Source of the DNA: Pseudomonas sp. R76
GTDB lineage: Bacteria > Pseudomonadota > Gammaproteobacteria > Pseudomonadales > Pseudomonadaceae
Assembly: GCF_009834565.1 (NCBI RefSeq)
Contig: NZ_CP019428.1
Coordinates: 744,001-808,000 of the forward strand
Direction of reading: 5' to 3'
Length of the DNA: 64,000 nucleotides
Shown: positions 16,792 to 28,386 of the stretch, piece after piece
Numbering within the stretch: position 1 is the stretch's first letter
How the letters are laid out: each line of letters begins with the position of its first letter
Made by a program: the position numbers and the translations under genes
Notes under the pieces: generated by a model
The model's input: only the letters and a program-made list of their open reading frames with translations
What the model was told of the DNA's origin: nothing
Database searches by the model: none

Positions 16792-17993
16792 AACGGCTTG
16801 ACCACGTCCAGCAGCGTGATCGGCAGCGCCTGGCGCCAGGTGTCGAACTCGCCCAACGGCTGGGCCTGGGCCACATGAATGCGCGTCAGCTCGCCGCCGT
16901 GTTGGGCGCGCCAGGCCATCAAGGTCATTTCGCTTTGCAGGGTCACGGCATTCGCCACCAGGCGGCCGCCGGGGCGCAGCTGCTGCCAGCAGGTGTCGAG
17001 TACGCCATCGCGGGTGACGCCGCCGCCGATGAAGATGGCGTCCGGTGCTTCCAGGCCGTGCAGCACGTCCGGCGCCTTTCCACGAATCAATTGCAAACCG
17101 GGCACGCCAAGGGCGTCGCGGTTGTGTTCGATCAAGCCCTGGCGGCCGGCATCGGCTTCAATCGCCAGCGCGCGGCAGCTCGGGTGGGCGCGCATCCATT
17201 CGATGCCGATGGAGCCGCTGCCTGCGCCCACGTCCCAGAGCAATTCGCCGGGCATGGGCGCGAGGCGGGCGAGGGTCATGGCGCGCACGTCGCGCTTGGT
17301 CAGTTGGCCGTCGTGTTTGAAGGCTGAATCGGGCAGACCGGCGAGGCGCGACAGGCGCGGTGTATTGGCGTCGGCGAGGCAGTCGATGGCGACCACGTTC
17401 AAGTCGGCGACCGAGGCGTGTTCCCATGACTGGGCCAGCCCATCGATACGCTGCTCATCTGCGCCGCCCAAATGTTCAAACACGCTCAACCGGCTTGGCC
17501 CAAACCCGGACTCAACCAGTAGCGACGCAATCGCTGCAGGGCTGCGCCCATCATTGCTCAACACCAGCACGCGCACGCCGCTGGCCAGATGCGCGTTCAG
17601 CGCCGCCAATGGCCGAGCCACCACGGATAACGTCACCACTTCCTGCAACGGCCAACCCAACCGCGCCGCTGCCAGGGAAACAGACGACGGCGCCGGCAAA
17701 ATCAGCAACTCTTCAGCCGCCACCTGCCGCGCCAGGCTGGCGCCCACGCCATAGAACATCGGGTCGCCGCTGGCCAGCACGCACACAGGCTCGCCGCGCC
17801 GCGCCAGTACCGGCTCCAGGGAAAACGGGCTCGGCCACAGTTGGCGTTCGCCACGGATACACACCGGCAACAAGTCCAACTGGCGTTGGCCACCTATAAT
17901 CCGAGTGGCGCGCAGCAGGGCATGCCGGGCGTTTCTGCCCAGCCCCTTGAAGCCGTCTTCACCGATGCCTACAACCGTCAGCCAGGGCGACAT
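16788..17993 (-). CDS. cobL: Precorrin-6Y C5,15-methyltransferase (decarboxylating) CobL
   Basis: A bifunctional enzyme of 401 residues that methylates C5 and C15 of precorrin-6B and removes the acetate carboxyl, giving precorrin-8. The CbiE-like half occupies residues 1-200 ([16 protein letters not shown] at the start; [18 protein letters not shown] near residue 75). The CbiT-like half begins near residue 205 ([20 protein letters not shown]) and carries the SAM site [19 protein letters not shown] near residue 245 and [14 protein letters not shown]. It is transcribed away from cobG across a 95-base gap and coupled to cobK. Confidence 0.94.
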   Translation of the reverse strand: MSPWLTVVGIGEDGFKGLGRNARHALLRATRIIGGQRQLDLLPVCIRGERQLWPSPFSLEPVLARRGEPVCVLASGDPMFYGVGASLARQVAAEELLILPAPSSVSLAAARLGWPLQEVVTLSVVARPLAALNAHLASGVRVLVLSNDGRSPAAIASLLVESGFGPSRLSVFEHLGGADEQRIDGLAQSWEHASVADLNVVAIDCLADANTPRLSRLAGLPDSAFKHDGQLTKRDVRAMTLARLAPMPGELLWDVGAGSGSIGIEWMRAHPSCRALAIEADAGRQGLIEHNRDALGVPGLQLIRGKAPDVLHGLEAPDAIFIGGGVTRDGVLDTCWQQLRPGGRLVANAVTLQSEMTLMAWRAQHGGELTRIHVAQAQPLGEFDTWRQALPITLLDVVKPL

Positions 17994-18088
17994 ATGAATT
18001 CCTTGAACGACATCCGACGGGCAGGCTTTTCATGCCGCCGGACAAAGCAGGCATAATACCGCGCCTTTACCCGTCAACCGGTAGCCCC

Positions 18089-19378
18089 GTGAACCCAACG
18101 CCCGCTGTGAATACCTTGCGCCCCTCGGCTTGTCCGGGGTTGCTGCGTATTGTCCAGGCGTTGGATGGTGGCATTTGTCGGATCAAATTGGCCGGTGGCT
18201 CGATCACTGCCGCCCAGGCGATTGCGGTGGCGGACGCGGCCCAGGCCTATGCGGGCGGGGTGATCGAGGCCACCAACCGCGCCAACCTGCAGATTCGCGG
18301 GATCGGCGCCGAGCAGGACGCCTTGATCGCCCTGCTGCTGGCTGCCGACCTTGGCCCGAACAACGCCGCCGGCGATGATGTGCGCAACTTGATGCTCAGC
18401 CCCAGCGCCGGCATCGACCCGCAGATGCTGTTCGACACGCGCCCGCTGGCCGAGCAGATCCTGGCGACGCTGCAAAACCATCCGCGTTTCCATGAGCTGT
18501 CAGCCAAATTCGCTGTGCAACTGGATGGCTGTGAGGCCCTGGTGATGCTTGAGCATCACCATGACGTGTGGCTGTCGGCGTTTGAACGGGATGGCGAGAC
18601 GTTGTTGGCCTTCGGCCTGGCCGGTTGCCCGGGGTTGGATGCGCCCTTCGCGGCGGTGCCACTGGAGCAAGGTCATGCCTTGGTCGTCGCGGTGCTGGAG
18701 TTGTTTCTCGACCTGGCGACCCCGACGCAAACCCGCATGCGTCATCTGGCTGTGGATAACTTATTGAGCCGTTTGAGCCTGCCGCTGCTGCCGGTGGATG
18801 GCTTCAAACGCCCGGTCAGCGGGGCCGGGTTGCACCTGGGCACTTATCCACAGCGTCAAAAAGATCTGTTCTACGTGGGCGCCGTTGCGCCGTTGGGGCG
18901 TCTGGATTCCACCATGCTCAAAAGCGTCGCGCAGTTGGCCAGCGCATTCGGCGATGGCACGTTGCGCTTCACGCCCTGGCAGGGCGTACTGCTGCCCAAC
19001 GTTAAAAACCCTGCCGCCGTGACTGAAGGTTTGCAGCGGTTGGGCTTTCTCTGCTCGGTCGACCAACCCCTGGCGCGCTTGATCGCCTGCACCGGTTCCA
19101 GCGGCTGCGGCAAAGGCCTGGCCGATACCAAGGCCGACGCCCTGCAATTGGCTGCGCTGCAACCTGGCACTGAGGTGCACTTGTCCGGCTGCCCGCGTTC
19201 CTGCGCCGCCGCGCACACCGCACCGGTCACCTTGCTGGCGGTGAGCCCCGGCCACTACGACGTCTATTTTCGCGAGGCAGCCCAACCCGGTTTCGGCCGG
19301 CTGCACGCACGCACTCTTTCCATTGAAGCGGCGGGCGCCCTGTTACGCGCACGCTCACGGAGCAACACCGATGATTGA
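18089..19378 (+). CDS. cobG: Precorrin-3B synthase CobG
   Basis: This oxygen-dependent Fe-S/sirohaem-type monooxygenase makes precorrin-3B from precorrin-3A in the aerobic B12 pathway. It has about 429 residues from GTG 18089; an ATG at 18032 is open but lies in the divergent promoter region, upstream of a -10-like CATAAT, so the GTG is chosen. The nitrite/sulphite-reductase ferredoxin-like domain starts with CPGLLRIVQALDGGICRIKL. The [4Fe-4S] cysteines are in CTGSSGCGKGL and, about 35 residues later, LSGCPRSCA, the expected spacing. Its presence marks the aerobic route. The stop overlaps the start of cobH by eight bases. Confidence 0.93.
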   Translation: MNPTPAVNTLRPSACPGLLRIVQALDGGICRIKLAGGSITAAQAIAVADAAQAYAGGVIEATNRANLQIRGIGAEQDALIALLLAADLGPNNAAGDDVRNLMLSPSAGIDPQMLFDTRPLAEQILATLQNHPRFHELSAKFAVQLDGCEALVMLEHHHDVWLSAFERDGETLLAFGLAGCPGLDAPFAAVPLEQGHALVVAVLELFLDLATPTQTRMRHLAVDNLLSRLSLPLLPVDGFKRPVSGAGLHLGTYPQRQKDLFYVGAVAPLGRLDSTMLKSVAQLASAFGDGTLRFTPWQGVLLPNVKNPAAVTEGLQRLGFLCSVDQPLARLIACTGSSGCGKGLADTKADALQLAALQPGTEVHLSGCPRSCAAAHTAPVTLLAVSPGHYDVYFREAAQPGFGRLHARTLSIEAAGALLRARSRSNTDD

Positions 19379-19997
19379 TTACATCCGCGACGGTCAGGAG
19401 ATCTATCGCAACTCCTTCGCCATTATTCGCGCGGAAGCCAAGTTAGAGCGCATCCCGGCTGATTTGGAAAAACTCGCGGTGCGGGTGATTCATGCCTGCG
19501 GCATGGTCGAGGCGATTGACGGCCTGCAGTTCTCCGAAGGCGCCGGTAAGGCCGGGCGCGATGCGCTGGCCGCTGGTGCGCCGATTCTGTGTGATGCGCG
19601 GATGGTCTCCGAAGGGGTGACCCGCGCGCGCTTGCCGGCCAACAATGAAGTGATCTGCACCTTGCGTGATGACAGCGTGCCGGAGCTGGCGCGTGAGTTG
19701 GGCAACACCCGCTCCGCCGCTGCGCTGGAGCTGTGGCGCCCGCACCTGGAAGGCAGCGTGGTGGTGATCGGCAACGCGCCGACCGCGTTGTTCTACCTGC
19801 TGGAGATGCTCGACGCCGGCGCACCGAAACCGGCGCTGATTCTCGGCTTCCCGGTCGGCTTTGTCGGCGCCGCCGAATCCAAGGCCATGCTCGCGGCTGA
19901 CAGCCGTGGCGTGCCGTTTGTGATCATGCAAGGCCGCCTCGGCGGCAGTGCGATGGCCGCCGCTGCGGTCAACGCCTTGGCCACGGAGGTCGAGTAA
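19371..19997 (+). CDS. cobH: Precorrin-8X methylmutase CobH
   Basis: The 208-residue enzyme moves the C11 methyl group to C12, giving hydrogenobyrinate. Translation from ATG 19371 ([20 protein letters not shown]) is typical; the frame extends upstream but inside cobG. Family motifs are [15 protein letters not shown] (with the catalytic His near residue 40), [16 protein letters not shown], and [16 protein letters not shown], followed by [13 protein letters not shown]. It overlaps cobG by eight bases and its TAA shares one base with the cobI ATG, so the operon is tightly coupled. Confidence 0.95.
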   Translation: MIDYIRDGQEIYRNSFAIIRAEAKLERIPADLEKLAVRVIHACGMVEAIDGLQFSEGAGKAGRDALAAGAPILCDARMVSEGVTRARLPANNEVICTLRDDSVPELARELGNTRSAAALELWRPHLEGSVVVIGNAPTALFYLLEMLDAGAPKPALILGFPVGFVGAAESKAMLAADSRGVPFVIMQGRLGGSAMAAAAVNALATEVE

Positions 19998-20728
19998 TGC
20001 CGGCACGTGGACGTTTGATTGGCCTGGGCGTCGGCCCCGGCGACCCGGAACTGATCACCCTCAAGGCCCTGCGCCTGCTGCGTGAGTCGCCGGTGGTGGC
20101 GTACTTCGTGGCCAAGGGCAAGAAAGGCAACGCCTTCGGCATCATCGAAGACCACTTGGTGGCGCAACAGACCTTGATGCCGCTGGTCTACCCGGTGACC
20201 ACCGAAGTGCTGCCGGCGCCGCTGTCCTACGAGCAAGTCATCAGCGACTTCTATGACACGGCCAGCCTGGATGTAGCGGCGCACTTGGACGCCGGGCGCG
20301 ATGTGGCGGTGATCTGCGAAGGCGACCCGTTCTTCTACGGTTCCTACATGTACCTGCACGACCGCCTGGCCGAGCGGTATGAAGCCCAGGTCATTCCTGG
20401 CGTGTGCTCGATGCTCGGCGGCGCCTCGGTGCTCGGCGCGCCGTTGGTGTATCGCAATCAGAGCCTGTCGGTGTTGTCGGGCGTGCTGCCCCATGACGAC
20501 CTCAAGCGTCGACTGGCGGACGCCGATGCGGCGGTAATCATGAAGCTCGGTCGCAACTTCCCCAAAGTGCGCCAGGTGCTGGAAGAACTCGGCCTGGCCG
20601 AGCGCGCGCTGTATGTGGAGCGCGCGACCATGGCCAACCAGAAAATCGTGCCGCTGGATCAGGTTGACCCGGCGTCTTCGCCGTATTTCTCGCTGATCAT
20701 CGTGCCGGGTGAAAGGTGGCAAGGTTGA
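19997..20728 (+). CDS. cobI: Precorrin-2 C20-methyltransferase CobI
   Basis: A 243-residue SAM-dependent methyltransferase that makes precorrin-3A. Tetrapyrrole methylase signatures are [19 protein letters not shown] at the N-terminus, [17 protein letters not shown] near residue 105, and [19 protein letters not shown] near residue 135. It starts one base into the cobH stop codon and its TGA shares one base with the cobJ ATG. It competes for precorrin-2 with the sirohaem branch. Confidence 0.95.
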   Translation: MPARGRLIGLGVGPGDPELITLKALRLLRESPVVAYFVAKGKKGNAFGIIEDHLVAQQTLMPLVYPVTTEVLPAPLSYEQVISDFYDTASLDVAAHLDAGRDVAVICEGDPFFYGSYMYLHDRLAERYEAQVIPGVCSMLGGASVLGAPLVYRNQSLSVLSGVLPHDDLKRRLADADAAVIMKLGRNFPKVRQVLEELGLAERALYVERATMANQKIVPLDQVDPASSPYFSLIIVPGERWQG

Positions 20729-22365
20729 TGCGCCCGGCGATTGTCATTCTGGGCCAGGGCAGCCTGGCCACGGCGCGCAAGATTGCGCAGGTTTACCCCG
20801 GCGCGCTGATCCATGGCCTGGCCGGGCGCGTTGAAGGCGCCGACCAGACCTACACCGAGTTCGGCGCGACCCTGCGCCAGTTGTATCAACACGGCACGCC
20901 GCTGATTGCGTTGTGTGCAGCCGGCATTGTGATCCGCACCCTGGCGCCGCTGCTGCTGGAAAAAGGTGAAGAACCCGCCGTGCTGGCCGTGGCGGAAGAC
21001 GGCAGCGCTGTGGTGCCGTTGCTCGGTGGCCTTGGCGGTGTGAACGTGATGGCGCGGGACATCGCCGCTGCACTGGACGTGTCTGCTGCGATCACCACCA
21101 GCGGCGAGCTGCGTTTCGGCACCTGCCTGCTCAACCCGCCTGCGGGTTACCAATTGGCGGATCTGGAACTGGGCAAGCGTTTTGTCTCGGACCTGCTGGC
21201 CGGCGAAAGTGTGCGTATCGAAGGCGCAGCGCCCTGGCTGGACGAGGCCAATTTGCCGCAGGATCAGCAGGCACGCCTGGCGATTCATGTGGGCAGCGCC
21301 GAGCGTGCGCCCGTGGCCAATGAATTGCTGATTTACCCCAAGACCGTGTGCGTCACCTGCAAGCCCGGCGCGCATTTGGCTGAACGTGTGCGGGCGGCAT
21401 TGCACGACGCGGGCATTGCGCTGCAATCCCTGGCCTGCCTGGTGGCCAGCGATACGCAGATGGCCGACACTTTGCTGCATGAAGCTGCATTGGAATTGGG
21501 CGTGCCGTTGCGTTTCTCTGGCGTCACGCAAGAGGCGGACATCGTTATCAGTGTTGCCGAGCAACCGCTGGACCTGGCGCACGTCGGGCGCCCGCGTGGC
21601 CGCCTGGCGGTGATTGGCCTGGGCCCTGGCGCCGCCGAATTGATGGTGCCGGCCGTCAAGGCCGAGCTGGCGCGTTGCACCGATGTGCTGGGCTATGAAA
21701 CCTATGTGCGCATGGCCGGGCCGTTCCGCGACGATCAGGTGCAACATTGCACGGATAACCGCGAAGAGATGCAGCGCGCGCGGCATGCGTTTGAGCTCGC
21801 CGCGCAGGGCCGTTCCGTGGTGGTGGTGTCGTCCGGTGACCCGGGCGTCTTCGCCATGGCTGCTGCCGTGATCGAGGCTTTGCATGAGTCGAATGACCCG
21901 GCCTGGCATCAGGTCAACCTGGAAATTCTGCCGGGCGTTTCGGCTTCGCTGGCCACCGCCGCCCAGGCGGGTGCGCCGCTGGGCCATGACTTCTGCGTGA
22001 TGTCGCTGTCGGACAACCTCAAGCCGTGGTCGATTATCGAAAAGCGCCTGGACCTGGCATCCCAGGCCGACCTGGCGCTGGCGTTCTACAACCCGATCTC
22101 GCGTTCGCGGCCATGGCAACTGGGACGCGCCCTGGAAATCGTCGCGCTGCACCGCACGCCTGAAACGCCGGTGGTGCTGGGGCGCGATATCGGTCGTCCA
22201 GGCCAGACCCTGCGCGTCACCACGCTTGGGCAATTGACACCCGAGCAGGTCGACATGCGCACCATGGTGCTGATCGGCTCATCCACCACCTGTGTATTCC
22301 CGCGCGCCGGTGGCGGTGAGTGGGTGTACACGCCACGTTGGTATGGCAACAAGCCCGCCTCCTGA
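20728..22365 (+). CDS. cobJ: CbiG-like/CobJ fusion: precorrin-3B C17-methyltransferase
   Basis: A 545-residue fusion. Residues 1-285 are CbiG-like (ALCAAGIVIRTLAPLLLEK; LLGGLGGVNVMARDIAAAL; CVTCKPGAHLAERVRAAL). Residues 290-545 are the CobJ tetrapyrrole methylase (RLAVIGLGPGAAELMVPAVK; VVSSGDPGVFAMAAAVIEA; ILPGVSASLATAAQAGAPLG; VLGRDIGRPGQTL). CobJ methylates C17 with ring contraction. In the anaerobic pathway CbiG opens the lactone ring; what the CbiG-like part does in an aerobic organism is unclear. The same fusion occurs in P. aeruginosa CobJ as I recall. The ATG at 20728 overlaps the cobI stop; a GTG four codons upstream is also possible. Confidence 0.93.
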   Translation: MRPAIVILGQGSLATARKIAQVYPGALIHGLAGRVEGADQTYTEFGATLRQLYQHGTPLIALCAAGIVIRTLAPLLLEKGEEPAVLAVAEDGSAVVPLLGGLGGVNVMARDIAAALDVSAAITTSGELRFGTCLLNPPAGYQLADLELGKRFVSDLLAGESVRIEGAAPWLDEANLPQDQQARLAIHVGSAERAPVANELLIYPKTVCVTCKPGAHLAERVRAALHDAGIALQSLACLVASDTQMADTLLHEAALELGVPLRFSGVTQEADIVISVAEQPLDLAHVGRPRGRLAVIGLGPGAAELMVPAVKAELARCTDVLGYETYVRMAGPFRDDQVQHCTDNREEMQRARHAFELAAQGRSVVVVSSGDPGVFAMAAAVIEALHESNDPAWHQVNLEILPGVSASLATAAQAGAPLGHDFCVMSLSDNLKPWSIIEKRLDLASQADLALAFYNPISRSRPWQLGRALEIVALHRTPETPVVLGRDIGRPGQTLRVTTLGQLTPEQVDMRTMVLIGSSTTCVFPRAGGGEWVYTPRWYGNKPAS

Positions 22366-22386
22366 AAACAGCCTGCCGCACGTAAG

Positions 22387-22443
22387 AAAGCTCCGAGTAA
22401 TGCTGGGTGAAAGCCTGGCGCTGCTCGGAGCTTTTTCTTTTTT
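22387..22443 (+). terminator. Rho-independent terminator of the cobGHIJ operon
   Basis: Arms AAAGCTCCGAG and CTCGGAGCTTT (11 bases each, perfect) with a loop of about 26 bases are followed by a T-rich run (TTTTCTTTTTT), 22 bases after the cobJ stop. Confidence 0.85.
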
Positions 22444-22603
22444 CATCGACGAAATACGCAAGGCCGCGAGGTACGCCTTGTAATTGCTGGGTCAGCCTTT
22501 TTCGGAGGGCGAGCCAAGCGATGTTTGTCGTCTGGATAGCCCGCCAGGCACTCGTCTAGTGTGGAGGCAAACCCCATGTGGGGTGCTTGTGGAGAACTGA
22601 AAA

Positions 22604-23383
22604 ATGGAGCGACATCACAAAAGGATCATCAGCGCGAAAAGGCGCAAATTGATTGCCGCCTACAAGTTGCCAGGGGCGCCTGCAACAAAGCCTGCCGGGC
22701 CGGTGGAGACTGACGATGAGTGCAATGCGGCCGTGGTAAACAACGGGGTGATCTCGTTTATCGAGGGTATGTCCGCCCTCAACCGCGAGTACGTGCGCAA
22801 GAGCTACCTGCTTGCGAGTAGTTATGTCAGCGATGTGTTGAAGGTACAGCGTGGCACAGAGGCCTGGTACGACGAATTTATCAAGGTGATGGTCAGCCTC
22901 GGCTGGTTGCCGGTGCGCAGCCGTTTCGAACGGGTCTCACACACCGGCAAGGGCCTGACCGTGCAGCTGGCGGCACTGAATATGATTGCCGCGATGTTGG
23001 CCTCGACAGCACTGGGCGGGCCATTGCTCGCGGTACTGCCCAAGTTGGCGGCTGATGCACTTGAAGCGCTGAAGCGACAACCGGCTTCATTCGAGCTATT
23101 CATGCGCAACAGCACGGTGCACCAGGGCGGGGATTTCGGCCTGGCGTCCTGTGCCGAAGCCGAGGGTGAAGTGACGATGGTGCTGGTGACTTACAGCTCC
23201 CACGGCGTGAGCAAACAGCTGGGGCTGCCGTTTCTGGAGTGGGACAGCGCCTCGTTCGAGGCCTTCAGCGGGCAGACCTGCCTGGTGCTGAATACCTCGG
23301 TGGTCAACGAAAACACGATTCAACTGATGCGTGAAAGCGCGGGCGATAAAGTGCAATTGGCGATCGCCAAATACCGAATTTAA
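22604..23383 (+). CDS. Unrecognised protein with a central hydrophobic helix region
   Basis: I do not recognise this 259-residue protein. The ATG has GGAG about nine bases upstream, so it looks translated. The N-terminus is strongly basic (MERHHKRIISAKRRKL). Residues 45-100 look helical and charged, and residues 120-150 hold a hydrophobic stretch (LAALNMIAAMLASTALGGPL) that could be a membrane or hairpin helix. The C-terminal third (VTMVLVTYSSHGVSKQLGLP and TCLVLNTSVVNENTIQLM) looks like beta-strands. There is no signal peptide and no cysteine motif. It stands alone between the cob terminator and the convergent marC, with the two stop codons overlapping. Base composition resembles its neighbours. 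Confidence 0.75.
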   Translation: MERHHKRIISAKRRKLIAAYKLPGAPATKPAGPVETDDECNAAVVNNGVISFIEGMSALNREYVRKSYLLASSYVSDVLKVQRGTEAWYDEFIKVMVSLGWLPVRSRFERVSHTGKGLTVQLAALNMIAAMLASTALGGPLLAVLPKLAADALEALKRQPASFELFMRNSTVHQGGDFGLASCAEAEGEVTMVLVTYSSHGVSKQLGLPFLEWDSASFEAFSGQTCLVLNTSVVNENTIQLMRESAGDKVQLAIAKYRI

Positions 23384-23976
23384 GGCACCAGGTAGCCGCG
23401 CACGCCCGTAAAGATGATTTGTGCGGCGAGGGCGCATACGAACAACCCCATCAACCGGCTGACAATCTGCAAGCCCTGGTCACCCAGAATGCGTTCGATA
23501 CGGTTGGACAGGTACAACACCACGCCCACCGTCAGGCTGGCCAGGGCGATGCTGAGAATGGCGGTGATCTTGTCATCCCAGTGCGGTTGGCTGACGCCCA
23601 TTACCAGCAGCGCACCAATGGTGCCGGGGCCAACCGTGAGCGGAATGGTCAGCGGCACGATGGTCACGTCCTGCTGCACGTTGTCGGTTTGTACGGCGGA
23701 TTTGCCTTGGGCCATGCCCAGGGCAGAGATAAACAGCACGCTGCCGGCGCCGATGCGGAAGGCGTCCACGGTGATGCCGAAAACACTGAAAATCACCCGG
23801 CCGAACAAGTAGAGCAACACGCTCGACACCAGCGTCGCCAGGGCCACTTTCCAGGCCAGGCGCCGACGCTCTTTGCTGGAATAGCCACGGGTCAGGCTGA
23901 TAAAGCAGGACAGCACGAAGAATGGGCTGTAGAGCACGAGCATCTTCAGGTAAACGCTGAATAACACGTGGAGCAT
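23380..23976 (-). CDS. MarC family integral membrane protein
   Basis: 198 residues with six hydrophobic segments, the MarC/UPF0056 size and layout. The family motifs are visible: FFVLSCFISLTRGYS after the first helix, FRIGAGSVLFISALGMAQG, and VPLTIPLTVGPGTIGALLVMG, the conserved segment with PLT and GPGTI. MarC proteins are inner-membrane proteins of unknown transport function; the old link to multiple antibiotic resistance was withdrawn. The last four bases (TTAA) are shared with the stop of the convergent upstream gene. Confidence 0.9.
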   Translation of the reverse strand: MLHVLFSVYLKMLVLYSPFFVLSCFISLTRGYSSKERRRLAWKVALATLVSSVLLYLFGRVIFSVFGITVDAFRIGAGSVLFISALGMAQGKSAVQTDNVQQDVTIVPLTIPLTVGPGTIGALLVMGVSQPHWDDKITAILSIALASLTVGVVLYLSNRIERILGDQGLQIVSRLMGLFVCALAAQIIFTGVRGYLVP

Positions 23977-24043
23977 GAGGGCGGCTCGCGGGTGGAAAGA
24001 TGGGGGGAGTCTAACAGGCGGCGCAGATCAAATGTGTGGGGCC

Positions 24044-24065
24044 ATGTGGGAGCCAGCTCCCACAT
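24044..24065. repeat. Collapsed REP palindrome
   Basis: ATGTGGGAGC and GCTCCCACAT arms with only CA between them: the outer ends of a REP doublet fused without the inner stem. It lies between marC and retS. Confidence 0.7.
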
Positions 24066-24082
24066 GTTGATTGTATTTCAGG

Positions 24083-26854
<2,772 letters not shown>

Positions 26855-26969
26855 GGCGAAATCCCTTCGTAGGTTGATGCACGGGTTAACTATGCGCGGG
26901 GTGACATGTCTACGGCAAGGGCCAGAGGCCCTTGCCTAACCGAATGGATAGCTACGGGTGGGTAGCTAT

Positions 26970-28262
26970 TTACTGGTTCTCGCCACGTTCACGGGCAATG
27001 GCGCGGTAGCCGATGTCTGTGCGGTAGAAGCAGCCTTTCCAGTCGATCTTCGCGGCCAGTTTGTACGCCTGTTGTTGCGCAGCGTCGACACTGGCACCCA
27101 TTGCAGTGGCGCACAATACACGGCCACCTGCGGTTACAACTTTGCCATCCTTGAGCGCGGTGCCTGCATGGAACACCTTGCCTTCCAGCGTAGCAGCTGC
27201 GTCCAGGCCTTCAATGACATCGCCCTTGGCGTAGTCGGCAGGGTAGCCGCCGGCCGCCAGTACAATGCCGACGCTCGGACGCGGATCCCACTGCGCTTCA
27301 ACCTTGTCCAGCGCTTGGGCCAGGGCAGCTTCCACCAGCAGCACCAGGCTCGATTGCAGGCGCAGCATCACCGGTTGGGTTTCCGGATCGCCAAAGCGGC
27401 AGTTGAACTCGATGACTTTCGGGTTACCGGCTTTGTCGATCATCAGGCCGGCGTAGAGGAAGCCGGTGTACACATTGCCTTCGTCGGCCATGCCGCGCAC
27501 GGTCGGCCAGATCACCAGGTCCATTACGCGCTTGTGTACTTCAGCGGTGACCACCGGGGCAGGGGAGTAAGCACCCATGCCGCCGGTGTTCGGGCCGCTA
27601 TCGCCGTCGCCGACGCGTTTGTGGTCTTGGCTGGTGGCCATCGGCAGGACGTTCTTGCCGTCGACCATCACGATGAAGCTGGCTTCTTCGCCGTCGAGGA
27701 ATTCCTCGATGACCACGCGCGAACCGGCGTCACCAAATGCGTTGCCGGCGAGCATGTCGCGCACGGCGTCTTCGGCTTCCTGCAGGGTCATCGCAACGAT
27801 CACGCCTTTACCGGCGGCCAGGCCATCGGCCTTGATCACGATCGGTGCACCTTTTTCACGCAGGTAAGCCAGGGCCGGCTCAATCTCGGTGAAGTTCTGG
27901 TAGTCGGCGGTCGGAATCTTGTGGCGTGCCAGGAAATCCTTGGTGAACGCCTTGGAGCCTTCCAGCTGTGCAGCGCCGGCGGTCGGGCCAAAGCAGTCCA
28001 GGCCACGGCTGCGGAACAGGTCCACGACGCCGGCCACCAATGGTACTTCCGGACCGACGATGGTCAGGGACACATTCTTTTCAGCAAAATCAGCAAGCTG
28101 TTCCAGGGCCAGCACGTCGATGGCGACGTTTTCGCACTTGGCTTCAATGGCGGTGCCGGCGTTGCCGGGAGCCACGAATACTTTCTGGACGCGTGGGTCC
28201 TGGGCTACTTTCCAGGCCAGGGCGTGTTCACGGCCACCGCTGCCAATGATCAAAACATTCAT
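26970..28262 (-). CDS. purD: Phosphoribosylamine-glycine ligase PurD
   Basis: A 430-residue ATP-grasp enzyme that joins glycine to phosphoribosylamine in step two of purine synthesis. The N-terminal loop [18 protein letters not shown] and the motifs [26 protein letters not shown] and [16 protein letters not shown] (ATP-grasp nucleotide loop) are all present, as are [14 protein letters not shown] and [11 protein letters not shown] (metal-binding residues). Length is normal for the family. The ATG has GAGG eight bases upstream. It lies downstream of purH with a 103-base hairpin repeat between them. Confidence 0.97.
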   Translation of the reverse strand: MNVLIIGSGGREHALAWKVAQDPRVQKVFVAPGNAGTAIEAKCENVAIDVLALEQLADFAEKNVSLTIVGPEVPLVAGVVDLFRSRGLDCFGPTAGAAQLEGSKAFTKDFLARHKIPTADYQNFTEIEPALAYLREKGAPIVIKADGLAAGKGVIVAMTLQEAEDAVRDMLAGNAFGDAGSRVVIEEFLDGEEASFIVMVDGKNVLPMATSQDHKRVGDGDSGPNTGGMGAYSPAPVVTAEVHKRVMDLVIWPTVRGMADEGNVYTGFLYAGLMIDKAGNPKVIEFNCRFGDPETQPVMLRLQSSLVLLVEAALAQALDKVEAQWDPRPSVGIVLAAGGYPADYAKGDVIEGLDAAATLEGKVFHAGTALKDGKVVTAGGRVLCATAMGASVDAAQQQAYKLAAKIDWKGCFYRTDIGYRAIARERGENQ

Positions 28263-28281
28263 TTCAAAACCTCGTGTGGAT

Positions 28282-28384
28282 GATCGTTCCCACGCTCTGC
28301 GTGGGAATGCCTCTACGGACGCTCTGCGTCCCAGGGACGCGGAGCGTCCCGGGCTGCGTTCCCACGCGGAGCGTGGGAACGATC
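28282..28384. repeat. GATCGTTCCCACGC hairpin repeat between purH and purD
   Basis: A large imperfect palindrome beginning GATCGTTCCCACGCTCTGCG and ending CGCGGAGCGTGGGAACGATC, with an inner pair of inverted GGACGC/GCGTCC arms. A second copy is at 57625-57747. It ends three bases past the purH stop codon. Confidence 0.92.
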
Positions 28385-28386
28385 AA

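Noticed and set aside
17994..18088. Possible B12 riboswitch in the divergent cobL-cobG gap
   Set aside because: The gap is only 95 bases and no B12-box-like conserved core or suitable stem set was seen; only a -10-like CATAAT is present.
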